From Heyndrickxia sporothermodurans (GTDB lineage: Bacteria > Bacillota > Bacilli > Bacillales > Bacillaceae_C), in NCBI GenBank assembly GCA_018333075.1, contig BORH01000004.1:62001-126000 (forward strand): a stretch of DNA of 64,000 bases. The letters run 5' to 3'. The position numbers and the translations under genes were made by a program. Below the pieces are notes generated by a model. It made no database searches, was not told the DNA's origin, and saw only the letters and a list, made by a program, of their open reading frames with translations. The first letter of the stretch is position 1. Each line of letters starts with the position of its first letter. Of the stretch, positions 33,894 to 43,121 are shown piece by piece.

Positions 33894-34400
33894 TTATTTA
33901 AACTCCTTATTATCCAATATCGTAACCGTTTCTTTAGCTGTTTTCCCTACTTTTTTTGTATGTTCAACCAGTCGAATGACATCCTTTGTGCATATTTTTG
34001 CACCTGAGACTAGTAATGGAACACCTAATGAATCAATTTTTAGTCCTCTAGAAAGAAATCCTCCAATGGACATAGGGAATGGAACGGTTGGAGAGGTGTT
34101 GGAGAAAATTATTTTTTCTTCTCCATTATTTTTTTCCTGTAGCAACAAGGTTAAATTTTTCAAAGCAGGGACAACCAACTTTTGATTCTTTCTTCCAAGT
34201 GTGTAAACAGGGTTTTTATCTTCGTCTGTTCCATGAAAAATTAATTTACCGAAATCAGATGAAGTTAGTTTATTAAAGTAAGGTATCTGTAAGATTTCTT
34301 CTTTTGTAAGGGTTCTGTCCGTAGGTAATTTATTAAGATGAAAGGCAGCTGCCATGGAAGTTGTATGAGTCCCGCCATAATCGTTGTAAATATAAATCAC
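33894..34400 (-). CDS. DUF3189-family protein
   Basis: 168 residues, beginning VIYIYNDYGGTHTTSMAAAFHLN, the diagnostic N-terminus of DUF3189. That segment looks like a nucleotide-binding strand-loop-helix, but function is unknown. A second conserved-looking stretch is VYTLGRKNQK. GTG at 34400 is preferred: it follows AAGAAGG and places the hallmark at the N-terminus. The open frame extends 33 codons further to an ATG at 34499, whose translation (ITYLLYILHDWL) is not family-like. Small firmicute genomes often carry this gene in pairs; only one copy is seen here. Confidence 0.65.
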   Translation of the reverse strand: MIYIYNDYGGTHTTSMAAAFHLNKLPTDRTLTKEEILQIPYFNKLTSSDFGKLIFHGTDEDKNPVYTLGRKNQKLVVPALKNLTLLLQEKNNGEEKIIFSNTSPTVPFPMSIGGFLSRGLKIDSLGVPLLVSGAKICTKDVIRLVEHTKKVGKTAKETVTILDNKEFK

Positions 34401-34576
34401 ATTATCAACCTTCTTTATTTTTCTATTATGTATAACATCTCCATTTTTTAGCCAATCATGCAAAATGTATAATAAATATGTAATAGCAAAGGGCGTCATT
34501 TAATAAAATTGAATTTTTTTAAAACATATTTTAAGATGGATATGAACTTAATATTTCGATTTAAGAAGGTTTTTAT

Positions 34577-35692
34577 ATGCAAAGTTCTTTATTTGAAGAG
34601 AATAGATGTTTTCGCCTTTTTTGGACAGTTGTCATTTCGATTCTTGGTGGAACTATTTTTGTATTTATTCATCTTCCAATTCCTTGGCTTCTTGGTCCGA
34701 TGACAGCTGTTTTCATCGCTTCAAGGGTGGGGAGGATTAAACCCTATTGGCCAGTCGAGTTAAGAAACGTAGGATTGGTCATTGTTGGTTACACAATTGG
34801 CTTGTCATTTACAAAAGATGCGCTAGTTAAAATCATTCACCAGCTCCCATCAATGCTATTGATGACTGTAATGCTTATTTTATTTAATGCTTTATTTGCT
34901 ATGATTATTGCGAAGTTTACAGGGGTAGATTACCCTACGGTTTTAACGGGTTGTATCCCAGGGGGATTATCGCAAATCATCACGTTAGGAGAGGAGATAA
35001 AGGGAATTGATTTGACCATTGTGACCTTACTTCAAGTTACTAGATTAATGATGATTATATTTATCGTTCCTTTCCTTGTAATGAGCCCACTAGTTTCTGG
35101 CGGAGATTCATTTGATTTCACTAGTAAAAGTGGAAATATTGGATCAAATTGGGGAGAGCTTTTTCCGAATATCCTTTTGTTTGCGATTATCAGTGTGTTG
35201 TTTGCGTATTTAGGGAAAAAGGTGAAATTGCCAACTCCATATTTATTAGGTCCTGTTATTGCCACAGTTCTATTAAATTTAAATGGTTTTCATGGAGCTA
35301 GTCTCCCACCATTCATTACGGATATATCACAATTTTTAATGGGAGCCTATATTGGGCTTTTGATGAAGCCTGATCAATTGAAAAACAAATTAAAAATAAT
35401 ATCTTACTCAATTTTTAGTGGGTTAATATTAATTCTGGGTTCATTGGGACTCACACTTTTACTAGTGAAATTTCATCATTTTTCTCCTGCTACAGGATTT
35501 TTAAGTGCAGCACCAGGTGGGATGGATCAAATGGGAATAATCGCTCATGAAGTACATGCAGATCTTTCTATTGTTACAGGGTATCAGCTATTTAGGATCT
35601 TTTTTATTTATTTTATTGTCCCACCATTTTTAAAATGGTTTTTTGCTTTTCATGAACGAAGAAAATTGAAATCATCAGAGATAAAGTCTTGA
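34577..35692 (+). CDS. AbrB-family membrane transporter
   Basis: 371-residue membrane protein of the AbrB family (Pfam AmoA-regulator type, often annotated as ammonia monooxygenase though it is not one). Its two-fold repeat is visible: PIPWLLGPMTAVF (about 34-46) and LPTPYLLGPVIATVLL (about 218-233); likewise GCIPGGLSQIITLGEE and AAPGGMDQMGIIAHEV. About ten hydrophobic helices. GAAGG precedes the ATG at moderate spacing. Transport role and substrate are not established. Divergent to the DUF3189 gene and apparently monocistronic. Confidence 0.82.
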   Translation: MQSSLFEENRCFRLFWTVVISILGGTIFVFIHLPIPWLLGPMTAVFIASRVGRIKPYWPVELRNVGLVIVGYTIGLSFTKDALVKIIHQLPSMLLMTVMLILFNALFAMIIAKFTGVDYPTVLTGCIPGGLSQIITLGEEIKGIDLTIVTLLQVTRLMMIIFIVPFLVMSPLVSGGDSFDFTSKSGNIGSNWGELFPNILLFAIISVLFAYLGKKVKLPTPYLLGPVIATVLLNLNGFHGASLPPFITDISQFLMGAYIGLLMKPDQLKNKLKIISYSIFSGLILILGSLGLTLLLVKFHHFSPATGFLSAAPGGMDQMGIIAHEVHADLSIVTGYQLFRIFFIYFIVPPFLKWFFAFHERRKLKSSEIKS

Positions 35693-35752
35693 AAGGAATT
35701 AAAGCATGAATCATTTTTCTTTTAAAGGAGTAGGGGTGAATATAAATATGTA

Positions 35753-35784
35753 AATGGTGTCAGGTTTGTAGACTTGACACCATT
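35753..35784. repeat. GGTGTCA inverted repeat
   Basis: AATGGTGTCA (35753-35762) pairs with TGACACCATT (35775-35784). It belongs to the GTGTCAGRCACC-like repeats of the window and sits between convergent genes, where it may act as a weak bidirectional terminator. Confidence 0.55.
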
Positions 35785-35789
35785 ATTAT

Positions 35790-35951
35790 CTACTCATTGT
35801 TTTGATCGATCTCTTGTTCATCTTCATTTAAATATAAATTTTCTGTTGTAGCAAAATCGACTGATAAAAGACTCATTTCTGGATCGATTCCATATAAAGT
35901 CTTAATGAAGGTATCCTTCTGATCGTCATTTTCTAGTTGTTTCTCCTTCAT
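35790..35951 (-). CDS. Small acidic protein of unknown function
   Basis: 53 residues starting MKEKQLENDDQKD, with no membrane segment or Cys, and an acidic C-terminus (EDEQEIDQNNE). ATG at 35951 is preceded by AAAGGTGG at good spacing; a longer frame from 35981 has no ribosome site. It contains TLYGIDPEMSLLSVDFATTEN, which I do not recognise. Possibly a sporulation- or stress-related small protein, but nothing in the sequence supports a specific role. The ribosome site is the main argument that it is real. Confidence 0.5.
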   Translation of the reverse strand: MKEKQLENDDQKDTFIKTLYGIDPEMSLLSVDFATTENLYLNEDEQEIDQNNE

Positions 35952-36112
35952 CTTAACCACCTTTTCTTTATAAGTTGTCATTTATAATATGCAGTTTCGA
36001 GATAACTATCCAAAAATTTTAATATGCCTTAAGGATTAGTTGAAAGATGAAGAAAAACAGGTAATACTTGTATATGGTAATGGCATGACTAATTGAAAAA
36101 GGAGAGCTTCAT

Positions 36113-36439
36113 GTGGAAATTAATAAGATAACACCTGAACAATTAAATAAACAATTAAGCAAGGATAAAGAACTTTTTCTATTAGATGTTCGTTCTGTAG
36201 ATTTATATAGTGAGTATCATATGGTTGGAGCAAATCATCTACCTAAAACAATTATTTTTGAGGCAGAAACCTCTAATAAATCAATTAATTCTTTGATTCC
36301 AAAGGATAAAGAAATAATCATCACATGTACGACTGGCAATTCAGCTATGAAATGTGCAAAAATATTGGCTGAAAGAAAGTATCATGTGACTGTTTTAGAT
36401 GGTGGTATTAATGCTTGGAAGGATTTTAAGAATCTTTGA
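36113..36439 (+). CDS. Single-domain rhodanese-like sulfurtransferase
   Basis: 108 residues. The rhodanese core is complete: LLDVRSVDLYSEYHMVGANHLP (cited from about residues 24-45), the active-site loop IITCTTGNSAMKCAKIL with Cys in CTTGNS (about 70), and VLDGGINAWKDF at the end. The start is GTG with AAAAAGGAG 8 bases upstream; the overlapping ATG two bases earlier is out of frame and closes after six codons. Such proteins shuttle sulfane sulfur. Monocistronic by its surroundings. Confidence 0.85.
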   Translation: MEINKITPEQLNKQLSKDKELFLLDVRSVDLYSEYHMVGANHLPKTIIFEAETSNKSINSLIPKDKEIIITCTTGNSAMKCAKILAERKYHVTVLDGGINAWKDFKNL

Positions 36440-36496
36440 TTTATCATTAAAATGCTACATTTAGTGTTTTTTTATAAAAAACAAAAGCAATATAAC

Positions 36497-36530
36497 AATA
36501 ACCCCTGTCACTTTTTTGGCAGGGGTTATT
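36497..36530. terminator. Bidirectional terminator, rhodanese / giant adhesin
   Basis: AATAACCCCTG (36497-36507) pairs perfectly with CAGGGGTTATT (36520-36530). It ends the adhesin gene 10 bases after its stop on the minus strand and also faces the rhodanese gene. Confidence 0.8.
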
Positions 36531-36539
36531 ATCATATTA

Positions 36540-39500
36540 TTATTCTGCTTTTTTTCTTCCGAAAACAAGTAAAGCGGATGAAATAATTAATAGTAAAACA
36601 CCAATTAATAGCCATGTATACATATTGGTTGCTGTATTAGGTAGTGAATAATGGGAGTTTGCACTATTATTATTCGTGTTTGCGCCAGTTTGATTTCCTT
36701 TCCCTTTTTCAGAATCATTTCCTGGGGACGATCCTGGATCGTTTCCTGGTTTATTTGTTGTCGGTTTGTCATCATCTTTTTCATTTTCAAAAGTAATTTG
36801 CAGCTTTTCTATTTGCGCCACGGCAATGGTAAATTTGATAGGTTCTGGATTTAATACATATCCAGCAGGAGCTTTCGTTTCAATAAATTTGTAATCTCCA
36901 GGTCTGAGATTGGAAACCTTTAGTTTTCCTTTTGAATTTGTTTTAAGTCCTTTTTGAATGATATCACCTTTTGTAGTTTGTAGTGTGAATTCTGCACCAG
37001 CGAGCTTTTGCTGATGATTATCTTTATCGACTTTGTTCAATTCTACATCACCATAAATCAATTTGTTCGTAATGTCATAACCAGAGACAATTGATTCATA
37101 TCCTTCAACACTATGTTCCTTCACCGAATAAACATATGCTTTTCCTTCTTCATCATACTTCTCTAAATCGGTAAAACTGTATTTCCAATTAGTGTCAGCT
37201 GTCACTACTTTCGTGTCGATTACTTTATCATTTTGAAGGAGGTCCACTTTGATCATTTTCGGACGATCTTTGAAGTCATCGTCTTTCCATGTCTTTGAGC
37301 CTTCTACGGATGTTTTTCCAACACGCAAGTTGGTAATGTCGTATCCGTCTACTGTTGATTTGTATCCTTCAATCGCTTCTTCTTCTACAGTGTACTTGTA
37401 TGCAACTCCATTTTCATCATATGCTTCTAGATCTGTGAACTCATAGGTCCAATCGTTACTTGCTTTTATTTCCACTGAGTAGATAACTTTACCATTTTGA
37501 AGGAGGTTCACAGTAATAGACTTTGGACGGTCTTTGGAGTTATCGTCTTTCCATCCTTTTGTTACTGTGACTGATGTTTTATCAGATTTAGTATTTGTAA
37601 TGTCATAGCCATCCACTTCTGATTTATACCCTGGAACACCTTGTTCTTTTACAGCGTATCCGTATGTTTTTCCTTCTGTATCATATTTTTCTAAGTTTGT
37701 GAAGTTATATTTCCAGTCAGTTTTTGCTGTGACTTCTTGTGTATCAATTACAACACCATTTCGAAGGAGATTCACTTTGATCATTTCCGGACGATCTTTG
37801 GAATTGTCGTCTTTCCATGTCTTTTTGCCTTCTACGTATGTTTTACCAACTCGTACGTTTGTAATGTCGTAGCCTTTTACTGTTGGTAGATAACCTTTTA
37901 TAGGTTGCTCTTGAACAGTGTATTTATAAGCAACACCATTTTTATCAAATTCGTCTAAATCGATAAAGCTGTAATTCCAGTCAGAATCTGCTGTTACCTC
38001 CTTGGAATCTATTACCTTTCCATTTTGAAGTAATTCTACCGTAATAGAATTTGGACGGTTTTCTTCAGCGTTATCATCTTTCCATTTCTTCGTTCCAGAC
38101 ACTACGGTTTTTCCAACACGCAGGTTTGTTATGTCATAACCTTCGACTGTTGACTCATAACCTTCTACATGTTCTTCTTTAATCTTGTATTCATATGCCA
38201 CACCGTTTTCATCGTAGGCTTCAAGGTCTGTAAATTCATACTTCCATCCCTCAGAAGCTTTTACTTTTACACTTTTAATTTCTTTTTCATTTTGTAAAAG
38301 ATTAACTTTGACAGAATCTGGGCGGTCTTTTGATTCATCATCTAACCAACTTTTCGTTACTTCAACAGATGTCTTTTCAGAACGAATATTTGTGATATCA
38401 TATCCATCAACTTTAGATTTATATCCTGGAACACCTTGTTCTTTCACAGTGTACTTGTATGATTTACCTTGTTCGTCATATTTTTCTAAATCTTTGAAAC
38501 TGTATTTCCAGTTATCATCAGCTGTTACTTCTTTGGAGTCTTTTATTTTTCCATTTCGAAGTAAGTTTACTTTGATAGCATCTGGACGATCTTCTGAATT
38601 TCCATCTTTCCATGTCTTCTCACCAGAAATGTCCATCAATTCAATATTGGTGATATTGTTACCATCAACTTTTGAAATGTATCCATCTACCGGAGCTTCT
38701 TTGACTGTATAGTTGATTTTTTCACCATTTTTATCATACTTTGGTAATTCTTCAAATGTGTATTTCCAGTTATCATTAGCTGTTACTTCTTTTTCTTTAA
38801 CAATGGTGTCACCATCTAACACTTGAACCTTGATAGATTTCGGACGATTTTTCGCATCGCCATCAATCCATTTTTTCTCTCCTGAAACATCGATGATTGC
38901 ATCGTTATCAATGATAATTTCTGTTAGCTTCCCTATTTCAATCTTAATATTTTTCAATTCTGTTGCAATCTTATATCCTTTTGGTGATTGTATCTCTTCT
39001 ACTTTATACTCTCCAAAAGGTACATCTGCTTCTGCAACACCTTCTGCATTCGTTGTTAATTCGAATTTTTGATTTGTTTCAATATTAGTTATTTTGAATG
39101 TTGCATTTGCTAATGTCTCTTTTGTTACCGCATCTTGCTTTATAATTTTCGCCGTGCCTGTTTGGCGTTTGTTTACAATCTTTATCGTTTTGACCCCTTC
39201 AGGCATCTCGGCATAAACAAGATTAATTTCTAATGGTGTTTCCGCTAAGTATCCTTCAGGCACCTTCTCTTCTAAAGTATACTTACCATATTTAAGACCA
39301 GTCCAGTGAAGTTTTCCGTCAGTATCCGTAGTTCCTTCACGAACGACTATTTCTTTATTACCGACTGTTGTTTTTAATACGAAAGCGACACCTGCCAACA
39401 GTTTGTTCGAACCGGCTTCCACTTTTTCAAGGATAAGCTCTCCTGTACCGCCTTGAGTAGGGCCGCCACCTGAGCTGATTTTTACTTCGACTGATTCTAC

Positions 39501-42500
39501 TTTCGTTTTCGTCCCAACTATTTCATTATTTGACTTTACTTCAGCATTATTTGTTATATTAGTTGTATCTTTAGCTAGAATATAAGAAGAATACTTAACG
39601 ATGTAAGTGTCTGATGTCTCTCCAAGAATTTTCAACTCAAATTTGTTGTCATTAACTGTTATATCATAATCTTTACCAGCAACTAAAGGCTCATTCGACC
39701 CTACTTTTGTAACTTTAATCGTATCTTCTAGTAAAACTTGTAAACTCTCATCTCCTAAGTCATCCGTTACGATTATGTCTGTTAACTTAGATTTTGATTT
39801 ATTTACTTCGATTGTCCAATCTATCGTCCAATCATCTTTATTGTGTATGCCTGTTTTACTTAAAAACTCTCCTTGATTAGGTAATGAAACATGTGCTTCT
39901 AAGTTATGTGTTTCCCCATCACGTGGGATAAATTGTGCTTTGTTTTCATATATTTCATCGTCGTTATAGATCCCATCTTTATCGACAGTAATAAATTCTA
40001 CACGATAGCTTTGATCAATTTTTCCTAAATTAATCTGTATTTCATTATTATCAGTTGTTATTGCGAGGTTTTCTGTTACATCCTCGCTAACGGTTATTCC
40101 ACCATTTTTATCTATAGTAGTTTTATAGACTTTAACTGAACCATCTACTAATGCTTGATTTTCAGCAATTTTATCAATGAACTTTGCATCTTGTAAACTC
40201 AATTGGTTGTAGTTAATATCAACGGTCCAAGTAATTTCTTTTGTTTCATTATCTACTTTACCGTTTTTGACACCATTATTTTTCGTTTCATTATTCGGAT
40301 CTACTCTGTCTTCAATTTCAAGTTTATGGTCCTTCCCATCATTTGTTTCATAGGACAAATGTAGACCATTAGTAAAGTTTGGTTTCGTTTCCTCACTGCC
40401 AAAATCATAAGTAAACTTAGTCTTATATTTGATTGTGTATTTTTTTGTGATATTTCCAAAGTCAATGACAAAACCTTCTTCGTCATCATTAACAGTAATT
40501 TTTGCATTACTATTTTCAGGACTGATACTGATCGAATCTGGAACTAGTTTTTGACCAGACCCTGGAAATTTATCTGTTAATATGAAGTTGCGTAAATCTT
40601 GTTCATCTGCATTTACAGTAATGGTCCAGTCGATTGTTTTATCTTTATAGTTGATTTGACCATGTTCTTTTTTACCAACTTGTTGGTAAACACCTTGGCT
40701 ACTTTCTGCTGTCTTTCCATTTAATGAAACCTCATTTGTTATCTTACCATCGTTTGTAATATAGGCTCCATCTTTAGCCTTCGATTTGTACTTGAAAATA
40801 AAAGCTTTGTTGGTATCTTTCTTTAATGTGTACGTTACTTTATTTCCAACAATTTTGATATCGAATAAGTCTTCCGGTGCAATGGAAGTTTTTCCAATCG
40901 AACCATCGTTATTGAAAGAATCAATTTGCATTATCTCGATATTTTGAAATTCAAATGCATCATTTAAGGTTTTGTCACCAACCGTAAATGTAAATTCATC
41001 TGTAATCGTTTCTCCAGTTTTTAGCTCTTTTTCATTAAAATTCGCATGTACTGTCCACTCAACAGAACGATCCTTTTCATTAAATGCACTAGATGATTTT
41101 TCAAGTGATTTTGGACGTTCAACGGAAACAGATGTACCAGATTCTGCGGTGTTTTTATTATCCGAAACTAACTTTGCTGTATTTTTATACTGAGTGACGC
41201 CTTCTTTATCTTTTTCGTCTTCTTTGATTTTCGTTCTAAATGTAAGTTTATATGCTTTATTTGTATTGCCTAAATCTAACTCTAGTTTTTCTTCACTAGA
41301 CTTATTATTAAACTTAACTTCATTATCTTTTTCTTTTACGACATTGCCTTTTAAATCTACTTCTACTTCCTTCAATTTAATGGAATCAACAATTAATTCT
41401 TGACCGGCTAATATTGGATCTTGAATAATTGCATTTTCTAACGATTCTCTTGATGTGTTAACAATTACAGTCCATTCAATTTCGTCTGCATTAAATGATC
41501 CACCAACTGGTTGTCCTGATTTGGCAATGGCTTGACCGTCTTTCGGTTTGACATTTATAGGGACTTTATCAGTCACTTTATCATTTACTTTAAATTCTAA
41601 AATATCTTCTGTAATTATTATCTTCTGTTCGTCCAAATGCGTTTCAACATAAAAGCGACCGTTAACATTTGGGTTATGTTCAATATGTTCATTAAAAGTA
41701 AACAGCACATTTCCATCTTCGGTTACTTTATATGTCCCAAAAACCGTCTGTCCATCTGTTAATTCACCATTAATCTCATTATAAATTTTTAGTTGTTCTG
41801 GTAATTGTAATTTGAATGTATCACCTGCAATATACTCATGCCCAGGAGGCAATGTCCACTCAAATTCAAGTTTTAAATCCTCTTCAGGATCAAGCATTTC
41901 CCCTTCTTGAATTACTGATCCATCAGCCTTTTTTAAGACTAGTGATCCTTTTTTAACGATATTTTCTTCAATTGGTTTTGGTTCACGCTTCTCTCCACCA
42001 TTTAACACTTGAGTATGAAAGTTTGATTTAACTTCTTTATTTTGCGTTTCTTCTGTAGCAGTTCCTTCTGTCTCAGCTTTTGCCTTTTCTTCCTTATCGG
42101 CTTCTGTTTCAACTTGCTGTTGGGCCTTTTCCGATTCCGGTATAGTATCTGCCTGGAAAGAAACATGAATAACCTTTTCTTGTTTCTTTAATGTAAAAGG
42201 GATTGATACTTTTTCGTTGTCAGCAATTACTTCTTTATTAAAATTGGCTTGAATTGTCAGCTTTCCGTCAGGATTGGCAACTGCTTCTTCATTCAAAGCA
42301 ATTATTACAAGTCCGTCAGTAGAAACATTGTAAGTACCGATGTCTACATTTCCGGATGTCAGTAACTTTCCATTTTGTGCTTTTGGAATCACTTGCGAAG
42401 GCAGTTTATACGAATATGTATCCCCTTTATTTACTTCCATATCTTTTAAAGACCACTCAAAGTTCAGATTCAACGATACATCCTTATCTGTCTGAAGATC

Positions 42501-42671
42501 CGGATTTTGATTTGAATCTATGACGGTGCCTTGTTCGTCCGTTATCGTTATATTAGTAAAGATACTTTGTTCTAATTCTTTAGCGATTGCCTTAAATGGG
42601 GATACTGAACTTAAAACTGTATTTGAAACTAGAACAAGTATAAAGGTGATAATTGAAAACTTTTTTCTCAT
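36540..42671 (-). CDS. Giant Cna-B/SpaA-repeat wall-anchored adhesin (LPNTA)
   Basis: 2043 residues. Signal peptide at 1-31 or so. The next ~1150 residues hold tandem Ig-like adhesin (collagen-binding type) domains: two start with FEWxL, and at least five recur with a WTV/WTI-N motif (WTVIVNTS, WTVHANFN, WTITVNAD, WTVDINYN, WTIEVNKS). Two SpaA-like domains come next (GELILEKVEAG, GTAKIIKQDA). Seven Cna-B repeats of about 87 residues follow, each with DRPxxIKVxLLQNG, WKYxFTDLEKYDE and EGYxSTVDGYDITN. A last SpaA domain and a Gly/Asn/Ser/Lys-rich wall spacer precede LPNTA, a hydrophobic segment and the RKKAE tail. LPNTA is the class D sortase signal, and such a sortase is encoded 1.7 kb away. 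SpaA/Cna-B Lys-Asn isopeptide bonds are expected from the family. Confidence 0.92.
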   Translation of the reverse strand: MRKKFSIITFILVLVSNTVLSSVSPFKAIAKELEQSIFTNITITDEQGTVIDSNQNPDLQTDKDVSLNLNFEWSLKDMEVNKGDTYSYKLPSQVIPKAQNGKLLTSGNVDIGTYNVSTDGLVIIALNEEAVANPDGKLTIQANFNKEVIADNEKVSIPFTLKKQEKVIHVSFQADTIPESEKAQQQVETEADKEEKAKAETEGTATEETQNKEVKSNFHTQVLNGGEKREPKPIEENIVKKGSLVLKKADGSVIQEGEMLDPEEDLKLEFEWTLPPGHEYIAGDTFKLQLPEQLKIYNEINGELTDGQTVFGTYKVTEDGNVLFTFNEHIEHNPNVNGRFYVETHLDEQKIIITEDILEFKVNDKVTDKVPINVKPKDGQAIAKSGQPVGGSFNADEIEWTVIVNTSRESLENAIIQDPILAGQELIVDSIKLKEVEVDLKGNVVKEKDNEVKFNNKSSEEKLELDLGNTNKAYKLTFRTKIKEDEKDKEGVTQYKNTAKLVSDNKNTAESGTSVSVERPKSLEKSSSAFNEKDRSVEWTVHANFNEKELKTGETITDEFTFTVGDKTLNDAFEFQNIEIMQIDSFNNDGSIGKTSIAPEDLFDIKIVGNKVTYTLKKDTNKAFIFKYKSKAKDGAYITNDGKITNEVSLNGKTAESSQGVYQQVGKKEHGQINYKDKTIDWTITVNADEQDLRNFILTDKFPGSGQKLVPDSISISPENSNAKITVNDDEEGFVIDFGNITKKYTIKYKTKFTYDFGSEETKPNFTNGLHLSYETNDGKDHKLEIEDRVDPNNETKNNGVKNGKVDNETKEITWTVDINYNQLSLQDAKFIDKIAENQALVDGSVKVYKTTIDKNGGITVSEDVTENLAITTDNNEIQINLGKIDQSYRVEFITVDKDGIYNDDEIYENKAQFIPRDGETHNLEAHVSLPNQGEFLSKTGIHNKDDWTIDWTIEVNKSKSKLTDIIVTDDLGDESLQVLLEDTIKVTKVGSNEPLVAGKDYDITVNDNKFELKILGETSDTYIVKYSSYILAKDTTNITNNAEVKSNNEIVGTKTKVESVEVKISSGGGPTQGGTGELILEKVEAGSNKLLAGVAFVLKTTVGNKEIVVREGTTDTDGKLHWTGLKYGKYTLEEKVPEGYLAETPLEINLVYAEMPEGVKTIKIVNKRQTGTAKIIKQDAVTKETLANATFKITNIETNQKFELTTNAEGVAEADVPFGEYKVEEIQSPKGYKIATELKNIKIEIGKLTEIIIDNDAIIDVSGEKKWIDGDAKNRPKSIKVQVLDGDTIVKEKEVTANDNWKYTFEELPKYDKNGEKINYTVKEAPVDGYISKVDGNNITNIELMDISGEKTWKDGNSEDRPDAIKVNLLRNGKIKDSKEVTADDNWKYSFKDLEKYDEQGKSYKYTVKEQGVPGYKSKVDGYDITNIRSEKTSVEVTKSWLDDESKDRPDSVKVNLLQNEKEIKSVKVKASEGWKYEFTDLEAYDENGVAYEYKIKEEHVEGYESTVEGYDITNLRVGKTVVSGTKKWKDDNAEENRPNSITVELLQNGKVIDSKEVTADSDWNYSFIDLDEFDKNGVAYKYTVQEQPIKGYLPTVKGYDITNVRVGKTYVEGKKTWKDDNSKDRPEMIKVNLLRNGVVIDTQEVTAKTDWKYNFTNLEKYDTEGKTYGYAVKEQGVPGYKSEVDGYDITNTKSDKTSVTVTKGWKDDNSKDRPKSITVNLLQNGKVIYSVEIKASNDWTYEFTDLEAYDENGVAYKYTVEEEAIEGYKSTVDGYDITNLRVGKTSVEGSKTWKDDDFKDRPKMIKVDLLQNDKVIDTKVVTADTNWKYSFTDLEKYDEEGKAYVYSVKEHSVEGYESIVSGYDITNKLIYGDVELNKVDKDNHQQKLAGAEFTLQTTKGDIIQKGLKTNSKGKLKVSNLRPGDYKFIETKAPAGYVLNPEPIKFTIAVAQIEKLQITFENEKDDDKPTTNKPGNDPGSSPGNDSEKGKGNQTGANTNNNSANSHYSLPNTATNMYTWLLIGVLLLIISSALLVFGRKKAE

Positions 42672-42720
42672 ATTAATATTTCTCCTCCTTATATAAAATA
42701 ATTTTCATCCCGCAAGTTTG

Positions 42721-42769
42721 AGAGTTTAATATACTTTCAACAAGAGTTCATTATAAAAGGCTAAACTCT
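42721..42769. promoter_or_regulatory. Inverted repeat upstream of the adhesin gene
   Basis: AGAGTTTA (42721-42728) and TAAACTCT (42762-42769) are perfect inverses, 50-98 bases before the adhesin start, in the 450-base intergenic region shared with the response regulator. It is a candidate operator. The rest of the region (to 43121) is AT-rich with possible -10 sequences and no ORF. Confidence 0.45.
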
Positions 42770-43121
42770 ACATTTTCTTTACAAATCAATTTCACTGATT
42801 GGTAGAAGTTTCGTTCTAAAGTCTTTATAATAGGCATATATAGAATATTTGACTGAAACTGTAAAAAAATTAAGTAATTATTCTCTTTATTTCTGGTTTT
42901 TATTCATTTCTTGCTTTTTAATGGGAAAATAGCTTGAAAAAAATGAATTTTAGTGTGGGGATAGTAAAAACCTAGTAAACTAAAAAAGTACATCGTCTCT
43001 GAAGGTTGTAATCAATACAAATTAGCATTATATAGTAAATAATTTGCCTTTGTCAAAAAATGTTTTCTTTTTAAAATAAAATATTATGATAATATTTTGA
43101 AAACATCGGAAGGAGAATGAA

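Noticed and set aside
35753-35784. Strong rho-independent terminator for the AbrB-type gene
   Set aside because: The stem is present but no U-run follows on the + strand; kept only as a repeat.
37249-41403. Several plus-strand ORFs of 60-130 codons opposite the giant adhesin gene
   Set aside because: Serine-rich shadows of the adhesin's repeats, without ribosome sites.
42950-42970. TGTGGGGATAG upstream of the response regulator as a seventh ACCCC motif
   Set aside because: The flanking AATT blocks that define the other six copies are absent.
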